A stretch of DNA of 40,271 nucleotides from a virus. The notes beneath the pieces are model-generated. The model was given only the letters and a program-made list of their open reading frames with translations, did not search any database and was not told where the DNA came from. Below are positions 17,052 to 24,375 of this stretch, piece after piece. Location: positions 1 through 40,271 of the IMG/VR virus record IMGVR_UViG_3300032050_000315, one strand, 5' to 3'. Every line of letters starts with the position of its first letter. Positions within the stretch are counted from its first letter, which is position 1. A program made the translations under genes and the position numbers.

Positions 17052-17466
17052 TTATGTCATCCAAACGATTGACTGCCTCAACATATTTAACAAAGGTCTT
17101 AAATATCTGAGGTGTTTCCTTGATTTGTGCAAGACGTTGTAGTTCTGGTAGATACTGAGTTGTAATGGTAAAGCGACCAGTCTGAACAGGTTCTGGTGTG
17201 GTGCCAGGACCAACACTTAAACCTTCAGTAACTGGTTCATTAGGACGTTCAGTTGGAGCAAATAGCGGAGTAAGTTTATTCATTCCAGGAACTGCCGAGC
17301 CACCTTGTGGCTGTACTGGAACTGGTGGTACAACTGGAACCTGCGAAGTTGGAACTTGTCCTGGCTGGATAGGATTCATGTCAGTACGCTGTGAAAGACT
17401 TCCTGGACCAGAGACTGGCTTGGCTTCAGTGTTTGTACGCTGAGTGCGTGGTCCACCTCTTGGCAT
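17035..17466 (-). CDS. Proline-rich structural-operon protein (143 aa)
   Basis: Residues 1-95 are disordered: MPRGGPRTQRTN, then TSQVPVVPPVPVQPQGG, with many Pro/Gly/Thr. The last ~45 residues are a helix (YLPELQRLAQIKETPQIFKTFVKYVEAV). The MPRGGPRTQR start is a pattern I associate with a small protein next to portals in actinobacterial phages. It is a candidate linker or head-stabilising protein; function not known. Its start overlaps the Ntn-hydrolase stop by one base. Confidence 0.6.
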   Translation of the reverse strand: MPRGGPRTQRTNTEAKPVSGPGSLSQRTDMNPIQPGQVPTSQVPVVPPVPVQPQGGSAVPGMNKLTPLFAPTERPNEPVTEGLSVGPGTTPEPVQTGRFTITTQYLPELQRLAQIKETPQIFKTFVKYVEAVNRLDDINATGQ

Positions 17467-17978
17467 TACTGTCCTCTTTCAACTATCTGGGTTTTACCAC
17501 CAGTATTAATATCAAACTTCTTAGCAATCTTCATTGCTTCTTGTAGTGTTGCGCCATGCGCAATAGCACCAAGTGCGTAAGCCGCACCAGTGCCTATTCC
17601 ATAAACACCCGTGTTTGTTTCAAGCACAGCGTAGTTAGATGCGACATGAAAGACCCTATTTCCAAATCCAATAAGGAATACAAAGTCTTCATCCTCTTTC
17701 AGGGTTATGCCAGCATCTTCATGTTGCTTGCGCATTTCGGGAATAAATTTAGACACCATAAAGGTGTAGGCTTCTGAACTGTCATACTTCGGTGGTTGCC
17801 AGCCATATAGGATAACATCACAACAACGTGAGTTACCTGCACCAGCCATTACATATTCGCCAACTTCAACAATCTTCTTCATGCTTTTATGTTGATATGG
17901 TCGTTCTGTATCAGTTACTTGTGCATCTGCTGCAAAGGTAAATCCTTTGCTATCTCTGATGGCAATGATTGTAGTCAT
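17466..17978 (-). CDS. HslV/proteasome-beta-like Ntn-hydrolase, possible head-maturation protease (170 aa)
   Basis: The protein begins MTTIIAI and keeps the catalytic layout of proteasome beta subunits and HslV: after removal of Met1 the nucleophile would be Thr1, with Asp17 (in FAADAQVTD) and Lys33 (in SMKKIVEV) at the canonical positions. The C-terminal VYGIGTGAAYALGAIAHGAT...EAMKIAKKFD...GGKTQIVE matches the GSG/GTG loop and following helices of HslV. Length (170 aa) equals HslV. It lies directly between portal and internal-protein genes, the slot where tailed phages usually encode the prohead protease, and no other protease is seen in the head module. A role in cleaving scaffold or core proteins is inferred; a host-takeover protease is the alternative. 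Confidence 0.8.
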   Translation of the reverse strand: MTTIIAIRDSKGFTFAADAQVTDTERPYQHKSMKKIVEVGEYVMAGAGNSRCCDVILYGWQPPKYDSSEAYTFMVSKFIPEMRKQHEDAGITLKEDEDFVFLIGFGNRVFHVASNYAVLETNTGVYGIGTGAAYALGAIAHGATLQEAMKIAKKFDINTGGKTQIVERGQ

Positions 17979-19756
17979 TATCCACCTAGTTGCGCTAGGA
18001 TATCCTGAATAGTAGGTGCCCCAGGGGGTGCTGCGACAGGAGCACCACCCATAGTTTCGGGTGCCTGTGCTTCAACTGGAGTACCCTCGCCTGGGGCGGC
18101 TTGTGGACCAGCAGCCATCTGTTGTAGAAGGCTTTCAGGACTTTGCTCTACTGCTGCCTGTGCTGGTTGTTCTGGTTTTTTAAATACTTCCAGAACAGAA
18201 TCTTCAACGCTCTTACCACTACGGCGATTGTCAATGGTCTGAGCAATCTTCATTACGATATCTGATGGGTCCTGACCTTGGGCAGCCATCTGTGGGATTG
18301 CCTGTGAGGTAGCACTCAATGCACCCATAAGTGCATTACGCATCTTCTCTATGTCAATGCGCTCAATTTCCTTGGATACGTTTACGTTCCATGGAAGTTC
18401 TTGCATTACAAATTCTTGTGAAATTAAGTTTGCCTGTAAAGCCTGAAGGCTAAAGATAAGGGCACGTGATGGGTCAAGCCCTGACATCAGACCATAGCGT
18501 ACCTGCACGCTGTAATCTTCCTTGATGTCTTTTTCTGGACTGTACTTAAGAATGTAAGGGGCACCGTTGAAAGTCATTTGTGTTGACTTTTCGCCAGGGA
18601 ATAACTTCTCGTCCATCTCCATGGCTAGTGCCATGACATCTTGCAATGTTTCTGCAAGGATTTGCTGACCAGCCTTGATTTGGGAATCAAAGCCACCAAG
18701 AAGTGCCTGAACACCAGAACCCGTAATTACGGATGCGTTGATATTTCCTGAGCGACCCTCTGGATAACGAGCACCCATACGCATTTCTTGTTCAAGAATC
18801 TGTTGTTCTTGGAATGCGCCCATTGGAATCTCTAGACCAACACGGCGAACACCCTGTGGGTTGGCAGTGCGCATGACTGCATCAGGACCAAATGCAAACT
18901 CTTGCATATCCTGTGGAACAACCATAGGTGCGTTAACTGATTTCTCAGCAGCATCCATGGCAAGAAGGCTAAAGCGAGCACGAGCAATCTGTGCCCAGAT
19001 GACATCATCAAACTGACCACGTGGGTCTTCGGTGTCAATGCCTGGACGCTTGGCAATACGCACACTTATCTTACCTAGTGGGTTTTTAGCCTTGCGCAGG
19101 GGAAGGTTTCCTCGTTGTGGAAGAAACAGGATTACCTGGTCTTTGTCCTCGTAACGAATCAAATCAAGTAGAGTACCGAGGTCAATGTTTCTGCGGTCTT
19201 CTCCACCAAGGATTTGGCGTTCGTACTCTGGGAACTCAACGATAAGTTCACCAATGGACTTTAGGTAACGCTTGCTATATGAAACACATCGTCCGTAGCG
19301 GTCATATTCTGGGTAAGCACCCAATGGGTTTTCTACACGAATGCGTGGCATACGAGCCTCAAAGTCAGGCTCTACAACAAACGGCAGGAAGGCATATGTG
19401 TTATACCAATCTGCGCCTGTATACATCTGGGTTTGTAACCCAGAAAATTCAACGTAGTTGTTGACAATCATGGAACGCAAGTTAGCGTTCTTCTTTGCCC
19501 TGTCAGATGTTACGTCAGGTGTCTGACAATTAAACGATGGCAGTGGAGCCAATACTTCAGCCAAGTCACGAGCAACAACGTCAACGAAGTTGGCAATCAT
19601 TGGCTTAGACATGCCCTCAGGGAACATGTCAGGGTATACCGATACCATGTCACCACGGCGTACAGCAGTGATATCAGCCATGCGCTGGTCACGAACTGAG
19701 TATCGCTGGCGTAGGTAAAGTACCTTGTCAGCGACCTGTTCCATTGAGAGTGCCAT
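17978..19756 (-). CDS. Portal protein (592 aa)
   Basis: It lies directly downstream of the large terminase and has the expected length and helical/beta alternation. Recognisable features are the N-terminal YLRQRYSVRDQRMADITAVR helix, the PMIANFVDVVARDLAE segment, the wing-like central region (LPFVVEPDFEARMPRIRVENP) and a helical crown. The C-terminal ~70 residues are Pro/Ala/Gln-rich and disordered. It would form the dodecameric vertex through which DNA is packaged by the terminase. One-base overlap with the protease gene indicates co-translation. Confidence 0.82.
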   Translation of the reverse strand: MALSMEQVADKVLYLRQRYSVRDQRMADITAVRRGDMVSVYPDMFPEGMSKPMIANFVDVVARDLAEVLAPLPSFNCQTPDVTSDRAKKNANLRSMIVNNYVEFSGLQTQMYTGADWYNTYAFLPFVVEPDFEARMPRIRVENPLGAYPEYDRYGRCVSYSKRYLKSIGELIVEFPEYERQILGGEDRRNIDLGTLLDLIRYEDKDQVILFLPQRGNLPLRKAKNPLGKISVRIAKRPGIDTEDPRGQFDDVIWAQIARARFSLLAMDAAEKSVNAPMVVPQDMQEFAFGPDAVMRTANPQGVRRVGLEIPMGAFQEQQILEQEMRMGARYPEGRSGNINASVITGSGVQALLGGFDSQIKAGQQILAETLQDVMALAMEMDEKLFPGEKSTQMTFNGAPYILKYSPEKDIKEDYSVQVRYGLMSGLDPSRALIFSLQALQANLISQEFVMQELPWNVNVSKEIERIDIEKMRNALMGALSATSQAIPQMAAQGQDPSDIVMKIAQTIDNRRSGKSVEDSVLEVFKKPEQPAQAAVEQSPESLLQQMAAGPQAAPGEGTPVEAQAPETMGGAPVAAPPGAPTIQDILAQLGG

Positions 19757-19764
19757 GAATATCC

Positions 19765-21651
19765 TTAAAGATAAGTTGTAAATTGTTCCATTGCTAAATC
19801 GTCAAGATTAACAACTGCTTGCTGCGCCATCTGGCGCTGAGTAACAAAGCGACTTGTTGCGTGGTAGATTTGAGTTCCTGAGTGCTGAATCATTTCTTTT
19901 GCTTTAATCTCGCAGAACCACAGAGCCATCACAACGTCTGTAGGGTTACGAGTTCCAGGCTTCCAAGTAATCAACTGATTGATTAGAGCCTTGATACCCT
20001 CGTGGTACTGAGGGTCTGGTAGTTCAATGAGGTTATCTCGGTTGTGCTTGTTACTTGTCATAGTACCAAACAAGCCCTGCATAGCAGCCACACCGAAGTC
20101 AGTATCCCACTTATTTTTACCAGTGAAGTGGCTAGAGAACCTTACGCCCTTATTAGCCAGATACTGGCGGAACTCTTCGTCCACCTCGTACATCTTCTGG
20201 TGGGCGTTGATTTCAATACGCAGTTCTACTGGACGGTAGGTGTTAATCCAGTCTTCAATAATTGCACGAATCTTGCCAGGTGTTGGGTCTGACATATTGT
20301 AAGCATCTAGGACTAGGCGTTTACCAGACTGACGGTCTACAGCGTAGACAACTAGCGCAGTCTTTCCTGCCATAGCAGGGTCCATGCCAATTAGTGTGAC
20401 CCATTGTCCGTCTCGTGGATGTCCAGGCGCTCCCATGCGGAGAGGACCAGGCTTACGCATACGGTTAACACAGGCGTTAACAATCGTTGGATTAAAAATT
20501 GCGTCATCGTCTATGTCCTGTTGTTGGTAAACTAAAGCCCATGTTGAGGCTGTTACCTCGCTACGTCTGGCAAAGAGGGCTGGTCCGTCCCATTTCTGGT
20601 AGTAACCATCCTCATCTGGCTGAGCATCGTCATCGCCGTCCCACGGACGGTCTGAACGCTCCCAGAGGGTAACCCACTTCTTAGGGTCATCGTGAATCTC
20701 AAGTGCGGCTGGCATAGCCAGACGTGTAAACGGGCTGACACCACCAGACCAGTGTTCTGGGTTTCTAAGTTCTCGGTATAAATCTACCGCTCCGATACGG
20801 GTACCAACAATAAGCAACTTGCCGTTTTTACCCAGACGGGTGATTACTTCCTTCTGAAGCCACTCTAACTGCTTCTCCCACTCGTGAGCGTTGGCAGTAG
20901 TGATAACGTCATCAAGGATGATGAGGTCTGCACGAGCACCGTAAATCTGACCACCAATACCAAGAGCCTGAAGCGTAGGGTCCTTTTCGGAGGAGTCACG
21001 GGCTTCCTGACCTAGGTAGACCGTATCGGTCTTCCAGGTGTCAGAGTCTTCTTTCCAACCACCAGCAGGTCCATAGACCTGTTGTAACTTGGCGTAGCGT
21101 GGATGGCTGAGTCGCTGCTTGATGGAGTAGACGAACTCACGGGCTTTATTTAAAGTCTTGGACACCACAATGATACGCACGTTAGAATCCATGGCAATAC
21201 GGTAGGTGGAATAGCCTACGGTGATTACGGTGGATTTGGCGTGCTCAGGTGGCACATTAATTAAGATACGGTTCTTGTTGCCCTTTTCGTAGGACATGGC
21301 TGGATGGAGCCAACTAGGCTCCCTTCCCTCCAGAACGTCAATCCAGTCCTGCTGGTGAGGGAATACTTCGTTACCTAAGAACTCTTTGGAGAATGTGGCA
21401 AAGTCAATGTTTTTGCCGTTCTCGCTTCCCAGGGTGACCTTCATAAGGTCTGAACCCTTGGTGCGTGCTATCTCTAAGTCCTTGGCAAACACAGGGTCTG
21501 TGAGCCACTTCTTTAGAACATCGGGCTTGCGCCCTACCATGGAAATAGCGGCTCGCACCTCAATGCCAGTTTCTACGTGGGCTATAACCTTGGCTTTGTC
21601 TTCTCTAAGGCGTACCACATTATGGTGCTCTGCACCGCCCTTGGCTGCCAT
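19765..21651 (-). CDS. Terminase large subunit (628 aa)
   Basis: The ATPase domain has a Walker A variant VPPEHAKST (residues ~133-141, Lys139), Walker B LIILDD (243-248) and the coupling motif IVGTRIGAVDLY. The C-terminal nuclease begins with TLIGMDPAMAGKTALVVYA (acidic residue in the first RNase-H-like strand), followed by LRIEIN. The N-terminal ~70 residues (VETGIEVRAAISMVGRKPDVLKKWL) resemble the helix-turn-helix DNA-binding part of a small terminase, and no separate typical TerS gene is obvious, so DNA recognition may be built in (inference). Confidence 0.9.
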   Translation of the reverse strand: MAAKGGAEHHNVVRLREDKAKVIAHVETGIEVRAAISMVGRKPDVLKKWLTDPVFAKDLEIARTKGSDLMKVTLGSENGKNIDFATFSKEFLGNEVFPHQQDWIDVLEGREPSWLHPAMSYEKGNKNRILINVPPEHAKSTVITVGYSTYRIAMDSNVRIIVVSKTLNKAREFVYSIKQRLSHPRYAKLQQVYGPAGGWKEDSDTWKTDTVYLGQEARDSSEKDPTLQALGIGGQIYGARADLIILDDVITTANAHEWEKQLEWLQKEVITRLGKNGKLLIVGTRIGAVDLYRELRNPEHWSGGVSPFTRLAMPAALEIHDDPKKWVTLWERSDRPWDGDDDAQPDEDGYYQKWDGPALFARRSEVTASTWALVYQQQDIDDDAIFNPTIVNACVNRMRKPGPLRMGAPGHPRDGQWVTLIGMDPAMAGKTALVVYAVDRQSGKRLVLDAYNMSDPTPGKIRAIIEDWINTYRPVELRIEINAHQKMYEVDEEFRQYLANKGVRFSSHFTGKNKWDTDFGVAAMQGLFGTMTSNKHNRDNLIELPDPQYHEGIKALINQLITWKPGTRNPTDVVMALWFCEIKAKEMIQHSGTQIYHATSRFVTQRQMAQQAVVNLDDLAMEQFTTYL

Positions 21652-21670
21652 ATGAAGTTATCCTGTCTAG

Positions 21671-21976
21671 TTACTTGCCTTTACGTCCTGAGTAGTTAAG
21701 TCCACCCTTGGACATTGCCTTACCTTGAGCCTTGACCTTACCCTTGATGCCAGTCTTGATGGCTACAGAAGGCTGACGGGCTGAGTTACTCTTTGTGGTT
21801 TTAAATCCGCTAGAAGTAACTTTCATTCCCTTTTCCATCATACCACTCTTAACACGTGCCTTGGCTCGTTGATTCGTGGTAGATGCCTGTGAGTTGGAAA
21901 CTCGCAGTTCGCCCTTGGCTAGTTTGGCGGCGCTGCGCTTTGCATTACGAATATCTAACTTGTCACCTTTAGCCAT
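21671..21976 (-). CDS. Lys-rich protein, first gene of the leftward block (101 aa)
   Basis: A strong AGGAGAG ribosome site precedes ATG 21976. The protein is about a quarter Lys/Arg, low in aromatics and probably disordered (NAKRSAAKLAKGELRV, KTGIKGKVKAQGKAMSKGG). It sits just upstream of the large terminase, where the small terminase is often found, but composition gives no support for a TerS fold. DNA binding or packaging help is possible. Confidence 0.6.
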   Translation of the reverse strand: MAKGDKLDIRNAKRSAAKLAKGELRVSNSQASTTNQRAKARVKSGMMEKGMKVTSSGFKTTKSNSARQPSVAIKTGIKGKVKAQGKAMSKGGLNYSGRKGK

Positions 21977-22061
21977 TTGGCTCTCCTAAGTGGGTTAATT
22001 TAATTTAGCATCCACCGCTAAATCATGTCTAAATAAAATGATATAAAAAGAACCTATATAA

Positions 22062-22162
22062 GAGCGCCCAAAGGCGCTCACAATAACAGCCCCGAAAGGG
22101 CTGTTTGGTTATGTTAGGCAGCCACAAAAGGCTGCCATTGTATTGTGTGCGCCAAAGCGCAC
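22062..22162. repeat. Cluster of four perfect hairpins with A-rich loops
   Basis: In 101 bp there are four perfect stems: GAGCGCC-CAAA-GGCGCTC (22062-22079), AACAGCCC-CGAAA-GGGCTGTT (22085-22105), GGCAGCC-ACAAAA-GGCTGCC (22117-22136) and GTGCGC-CAAA-GCGCAC (22147-22162). Stem sequences differ but the design is the same: 6-8 GC-rich pairs and a short A-rich loop, separated by AT-rich spacers. They lie between the leftward block and the DnaA boxes. Possible roles: 5' leader structure of the leftward transcript, single-strand initiation sites for replication, or insulation. Similar hairpins recur at 22909-22954 and 27812-27858. Confidence 0.75.
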
Positions 22163-22196
22163 TTATGTTATTTTATCCTACATATATACTAACCCT

Positions 22197-22224
22197 GTTA
22201 CAAAGGGACTGTAACGTTTCGTTA
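22197..22224. promoter_or_regulatory. Operator-like palindromes in the divergent region
   Basis: GTTACA (22197-22202) and TGTAAC (22210-22215) form an inverted repeat with a 7-bp centre; overlapping it, TAACG-TTT-CGTTA (22212-22224) is a second one. Both lie in AT-rich DNA just upstream of a minus-strand TATATA, so a dimeric regulator controlling the leftward block could bind here. No -35 element matching host consensus is visible on that strand. Confidence 0.45.
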
Positions 22225-22368
22225 TCAAATTGTTATAAACTATTTTTCAAAGTCCTTATTTCAATGGGTTTTTAGTTGTGTGCCTATTACCAAAATACTG
22301 CAAAAAATATTTAATGGGAGTCTATATAGATATTACATCCGCCGATTCTTCGGGGGTGGGTCAAACAG

Positions 22369-22410
22369 TTTTCCACAGGTTATCCACAGGTGTGGACAAG
22401 TTGTGGACGA
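22369..22410. other. Replication origin candidate: four DnaA boxes at 11-bp spacing
   Basis: TTTTCCACA (22369-22377), TTATCCACA (22380-22388, the perfect DnaA consensus), TGTGGACAA (22391-22399, reverse of TTGTCCACA) and TGTGGACGA (22402-22410, reverse of TCGTCCACA) start exactly 11 bp apart, two in each orientation. They sit in the divergent intergenic region beside about 130 bp of AT-rich DNA (22200-22330) that could unwind. TTTATAACGA recurs at 22451-22460 and 22584-22593, with its inverse form at 22232-22240. This is typical of a DnaA-dependent origin and fits the lack of a phage DNA polymerase. Confidence 0.85.
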
Positions 22411-22627
22411 AGTGTATCCAATCCCACCAGACGGGGAGGGGTAAAAATTCTTTATAACGATTTTATAAACATCGGCGTGTCGCATTGACAAACAAATGGA
22501 AACAAGTACGGGAGTGCGGACAGTCTCCCCCCTCCAAATGGGCGCACAACTTGGACACCTTGCACCGTTCCACATTATGAAAGTTTATAACGAATTGGTA
22601 AAGTTTCCCGAATTCGTGTCATTGGGC

Positions 22628-22656
22628 TTGACAGGTGCAGGGAATGGGCGTATTGT
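22628..22656 (+). promoter_or_regulatory. Early rightward promoter
   Basis: TTGACA at 22628-22633, 17-bp spacer, TATTGT at 22651-22656: a near-consensus housekeeping sigma promoter. It lies 43 bp upstream of the first rightward gene's ATG at 22699. Together with the origin, it marks the beginning of the early block. Confidence 0.8.
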
Positions 22657-22698
22657 TTGAGATGTAAGGGAAACACCCGAACAAACAAGGAGGAAAGA

Positions 22699-22902
22699 AT
22701 GAACACAAGTTCAGGAGTGCACACAATGACAGGTGACATTCTAGAGATGCGAAAAATTAATTTCGTAATTGAGGGCTTGACCCGTTGGATTGGGCAGACA
22801 GGACTACCCGACAAAGTGGCAGAGATTGCCGTTGAGGAATTGGCGGAAAAGTTCGGGCTAACCGATACAATGGTTAGGGAGATTCTAGCCGTTACAGAAT
22901 AG
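22699..22902 (+). CDS. First early gene, helical hypothetical protein (67 aa)
   Basis: AAGGAGG (22687-22693) sets the start at ATG 22699 rather than an upstream in-frame codon at 22657. The C-terminal half (VAEIAVEELAEKFGLTDTMVREIL) reads like a helix-turn-helix or a short two-helix dimer. As the first gene after the origin-proximal promoter it may be an early regulator or host-takeover protein. Family not recognised. Confidence 0.65.
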   Translation: MNTSSGVHTMTGDILEMRKINFVIEGLTRWIGQTGLPDKVAEIAVEELAEKFGLTDTMVREILAVTE

Positions 22903-22908
22903 ACCGAA

Positions 22909-22954
22909 ACCCCGCAAGGGGTCACACCGTGAGGCGGTGTCTGACGAGGTCAGA
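22909..22954 (+). repeat. Three tandem hairpins in an early intergenic leader
   Basis: ACCCC-GCAA-GGGGT (22909-22922), ACACCG-TGAGG-CGGTGT (22924-22940) and TCTGAC-GAG-GTCAGA (22940-22954) follow each other without gaps, ending 15 bases before the AAGGAGG of the next gene. GCAA is a stable GNRA tetraloop. There is no U-tract, so these look like mRNA-stability, processing or attenuation elements rather than terminators. Confidence 0.65.
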
Positions 22955-22974
22955 ACAAACAAGGAGGCAAGACA

Positions 22975-23226
22975 ATGGAGACAGCAACACGCAAGACTTA
23001 CAACGGTTGGGCAAATCGTGAGACCTGGAACGTATCCCTATTCATCAACAATGACTGGGCAGCATACGAACAGGCACGGGGATTTATGGTTGACTATAAA
23101 GGGCGGACACCGTTCCAAGATTTCACCGATGCCTACGGATACATAAGCACTAGTGACGGCGTGCTATTCAATGACCCGAAACTGTCCAAGCGTGAACTTA
23201 ATGCGATGATGAGGGAACTACTCTAG
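22975..23226 (+). CDS. Early protein with WANRETWNVSLFINND motif (83 aa)
   Basis: AAGGAGG 8 bases upstream fixes ATG 22975. The N-terminal YNGWANRETWNVSLFINND segment is a conserved block I recognise from a widespread small phage/plasmid domain of unknown function (NGW-x-N-x-ETWNV). The rest is helical with KLSKRELNAMMREL at the end. Role unknown, probably in early takeover or replication. Confidence 0.7.
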   Translation: METATRKTYNGWANRETWNVSLFINNDWAAYEQARGFMVDYKGRTPFQDFTDAYGYISTSDGVLFNDPKLSKRELNAMMRELL

Positions 23227-23285
23227 GGGGCTTATCTCTCCCCCGTGTCACACGGCACGGGGCAGGGGTTGGCTAAACCCTAGCC
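23226..23285 (+). promoter_or_regulatory. Alternative hairpins in early leader (module A)
   Basis: GGGGG (23226-23230) can pair with CCCCC (23240-23244), but the same Cs also begin CCCCGTG (23241-23247), which pairs with CACGGGG (23256-23262); the two stems exclude each other. GGCTA-AACCC-TAGCC (23271-23285) follows, then the ATGGAGGT ribosome site. The CCGTG-stem plus GGCTA/TAGCC-stem order recurs at 25221-25263, so this looks like a conserved leader element. Confidence 0.6.
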
Positions 23286-23311
23286 AGATAGAAACTAATG
23301 GAGGTTAGACA

Positions 23312-23452
23312 ATGGAAACAGAAACAGAATACACAACAATTCAAGAGGTATTAGACGGGGCTTATGAAAAGTTCGGCGGTTGGTCAATGTCTGCCAATGA
23401 GGTTATTAACTGGATAGCCACCGAACTAGAGGCACTAGAGGAGGGCAACTAA
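23312..23452 (+). CDS. Tiny early protein (46 aa)
   Basis: ATG 23312-23314 follows ATGGAGGT (23298-23305), a leader repeated before three other early genes. The stop TAA overlaps the next ATG (TAATG). The peptide is acidic and helical (IQEVLDGAYEKFGGWSMSANEVINW). No family recognised. Confidence 0.65.
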   Translation: METETEYTTIQEVLDGAYEKFGGWSMSANEVINWIATELEALEEGN

Positions 23453-23673
23453 TGAACAGCCAACAAGAGAGCAGACTATCAACACTACGCAGGGCGTACT
23501 GGCAAGAGTTGGAAACGGGAGATTCCTCAATGTATCTCTATGCCCCATTCAATAAGATAATTCAGGCGAAAACCATAGACGAAAAACTTACAGCCCTTGA
23601 ATACCTGCTGACCGCAGTAATCAGGGGACGGCAGGGAGACTTTAACTTTTTCTACGACAAGGAGAATTACTAA
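23452..23673 (+). CDS. Early hypothetical protein (73 aa)
   Basis: Coupled to its neighbours by TAATG overlaps at both ends. Helical, mixed-charge protein (LSTLRRAYWQELETGDSSMY, DEKLTALEYLLTAVIRGRQG), ending in an aromatic tail (FNFFYDKENY). No recognised family; compact operon position supports it as real. Confidence 0.65.
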   Translation: MNSQQESRLSTLRRAYWQELETGDSSMYLYAPFNKIIQAKTIDEKLTALEYLLTAVIRGRQGDFNFFYDKENY

Positions 23674-23858
23674 TGACAACGGCACAAATGGCGCAACTAA
23701 TCGGGCGTGAGGGGCTACTAGCCACCAACGGGCTACAAGTTGCGGTCAAGATTACAGATGTAAAGCAAGCCTACGGACGGACACGGTACACGGTAACCCC
23801 GTTACACGGTCACGGCGAGGCTACGGTAGAGGATTTTAGAGTGGAGGTATCACAATGA
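23673..23858 (+). CDS. Early hypothetical protein (61 aa)
   Basis: Starts in the TAATG of the previous gene and ends in an ATGA overlap with the next. It resembles a small beta barrel (LQVAVKITDVKQAYGRTRYT, GHGEATVEDFRVEV), possibly SH3- or OB-like. No specific function visible. Confidence 0.65.
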   Translation: MTTAQMAQLIGREGLLATNGLQVAVKITDVKQAYGRTRYTVTPLHGHGEATVEDFRVEVSQ

Positions 23859-24025
23859 ACATCACAGTTAAAGAAACCGAATACGGTTTATACCTGACCA
23901 CAGAATTACGGGGGTGTAAATACGGTTGTGCCTATAAAGACTTAAGCGAATCCGAGGCTAGGAATAAGTTTCAAGATTATGTCAGGCTATTAGATTATGG
24001 TAGATACTTGGAGGTAATGGGGTAA
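23855..24025 (+). CDS. Early hypothetical protein (56 aa)
   Basis: ATG 23855, TAA 24023-24025, ATGA overlap upstream with GTGGAGGTATCACA as ribosome site. Beta strands (MNITVKETEYGLYLTTELRG), two Cys (CKYGC) and a C-terminal helix (SESEARNKFQDYVRLLD). The 60-aa protein at 24375 has a similar beta-then-helix plan with a charged 'TEAKRRFREHL' helix, suggesting related folds (weak inference). Confidence 0.6.
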   Translation: MNITVKETEYGLYLTTELRGCKYGCAYKDLSESEARNKFQDYVRLLDYGRYLEVMG

Positions 24026-24099
24026 TGAATAGTTTCTACTCTTGGGTTTTAATCCTATCCCTTGCAAGTTTAATTTTCTTGGCAGGAAAAGATAGATAA
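24025..24099 (+). CDS. Membrane micropeptide (24 aa)
   Basis: The start overlaps the previous stop (TAATG), with GGAGGTAATGGGGTA just upstream. The peptide MNSFYSWVLILSLASLIF followed by LAGKDR is a single membrane helix with a short basic tail. Very small, but coupling and the clean TM profile support it. Two further single-TM micropeptides lie at 27223 and 30795. Confidence 0.5.
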   Translation: MNSFYSWVLILSLASLIFLAGKDR

Positions 24100-24148
24100 C
24101 AAACTGATAACAGAATAGTAAAGATTTAGTAAAGACTTTCCGATAGCC

Positions 24149-24177
24149 TTGACACCTGTCAGGGACACCGATTAACT
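24149..24177 (+). promoter_or_regulatory. Early promoter with palindrome over the -35
   Basis: TTGACA at 24149-24154; 17 bp downstream is TTAACT (24172-24177), a weak -10. The -35 lies in the perfect palindrome TGACA-CC-TGTCA (24150-24161), so a repressor or activator could bind there. It opens the spacer of 111 bp before the gene at 24211. Confidence 0.55.
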
Positions 24178-24210
24178 AATAACAACAACAGAAACTATGG
24201 AGGTTTCAAA

Positions 24211-24375
24211 ATGTACAACGGATACGCAAGTCAAGATGAATTTCACAAGGCACTAGCGCAAGGTATGCAAGAATACGCCAATGCTATGGACGAGGCGATA
24301 GCCAATGGCACTTACGCTACGGGGTGGGCGCACGCTAATTGTGACCACGCTTATGAGTATTGCGAGGTGGCGTAA
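24211..24375 (+). CDS. Early hypothetical protein (54 aa)
   Basis: ATG 24211 is preceded by ATGGAGGT (24197-24204). Ala-rich helical peptide (FHKALAQGMQEYANAMDEAI) with a C-terminal segment containing Cys and His (AHANCDHAYEYCEVA) that might bind a metal. The stop overlaps the next start (TAATG). Confidence 0.6.
   Translation: MYNGYASQDEFHKALAQGMQEYANAMDEAIANGTYATGWAHANCDHAYEYCEVA

Noticed and set aside
21671-21976. Small terminase subunit
   Set aside because: Position fits, but the protein is a disordered Lys-rich chain with no helix-turn-helix or oligomerisation segment visible.
22062-22162. CRISPR array
   Set aside because: The hairpins differ in sequence, with no common repeat and irregular spacing.
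22485-22513. TTGACA at 22485 as another promoter
   Set aside because: The -10 position 16-18 bases downstream (TACGGG region) does not fit.
22333-22925. Two leftward open frames (22333-22575 and 22575-22925)
   Set aside because: They cover the DnaA boxes, the early promoter and the first rightward gene on the opposite strand, have low-complexity Pro/Ser/Ile-rich translations and no ribosome sites.
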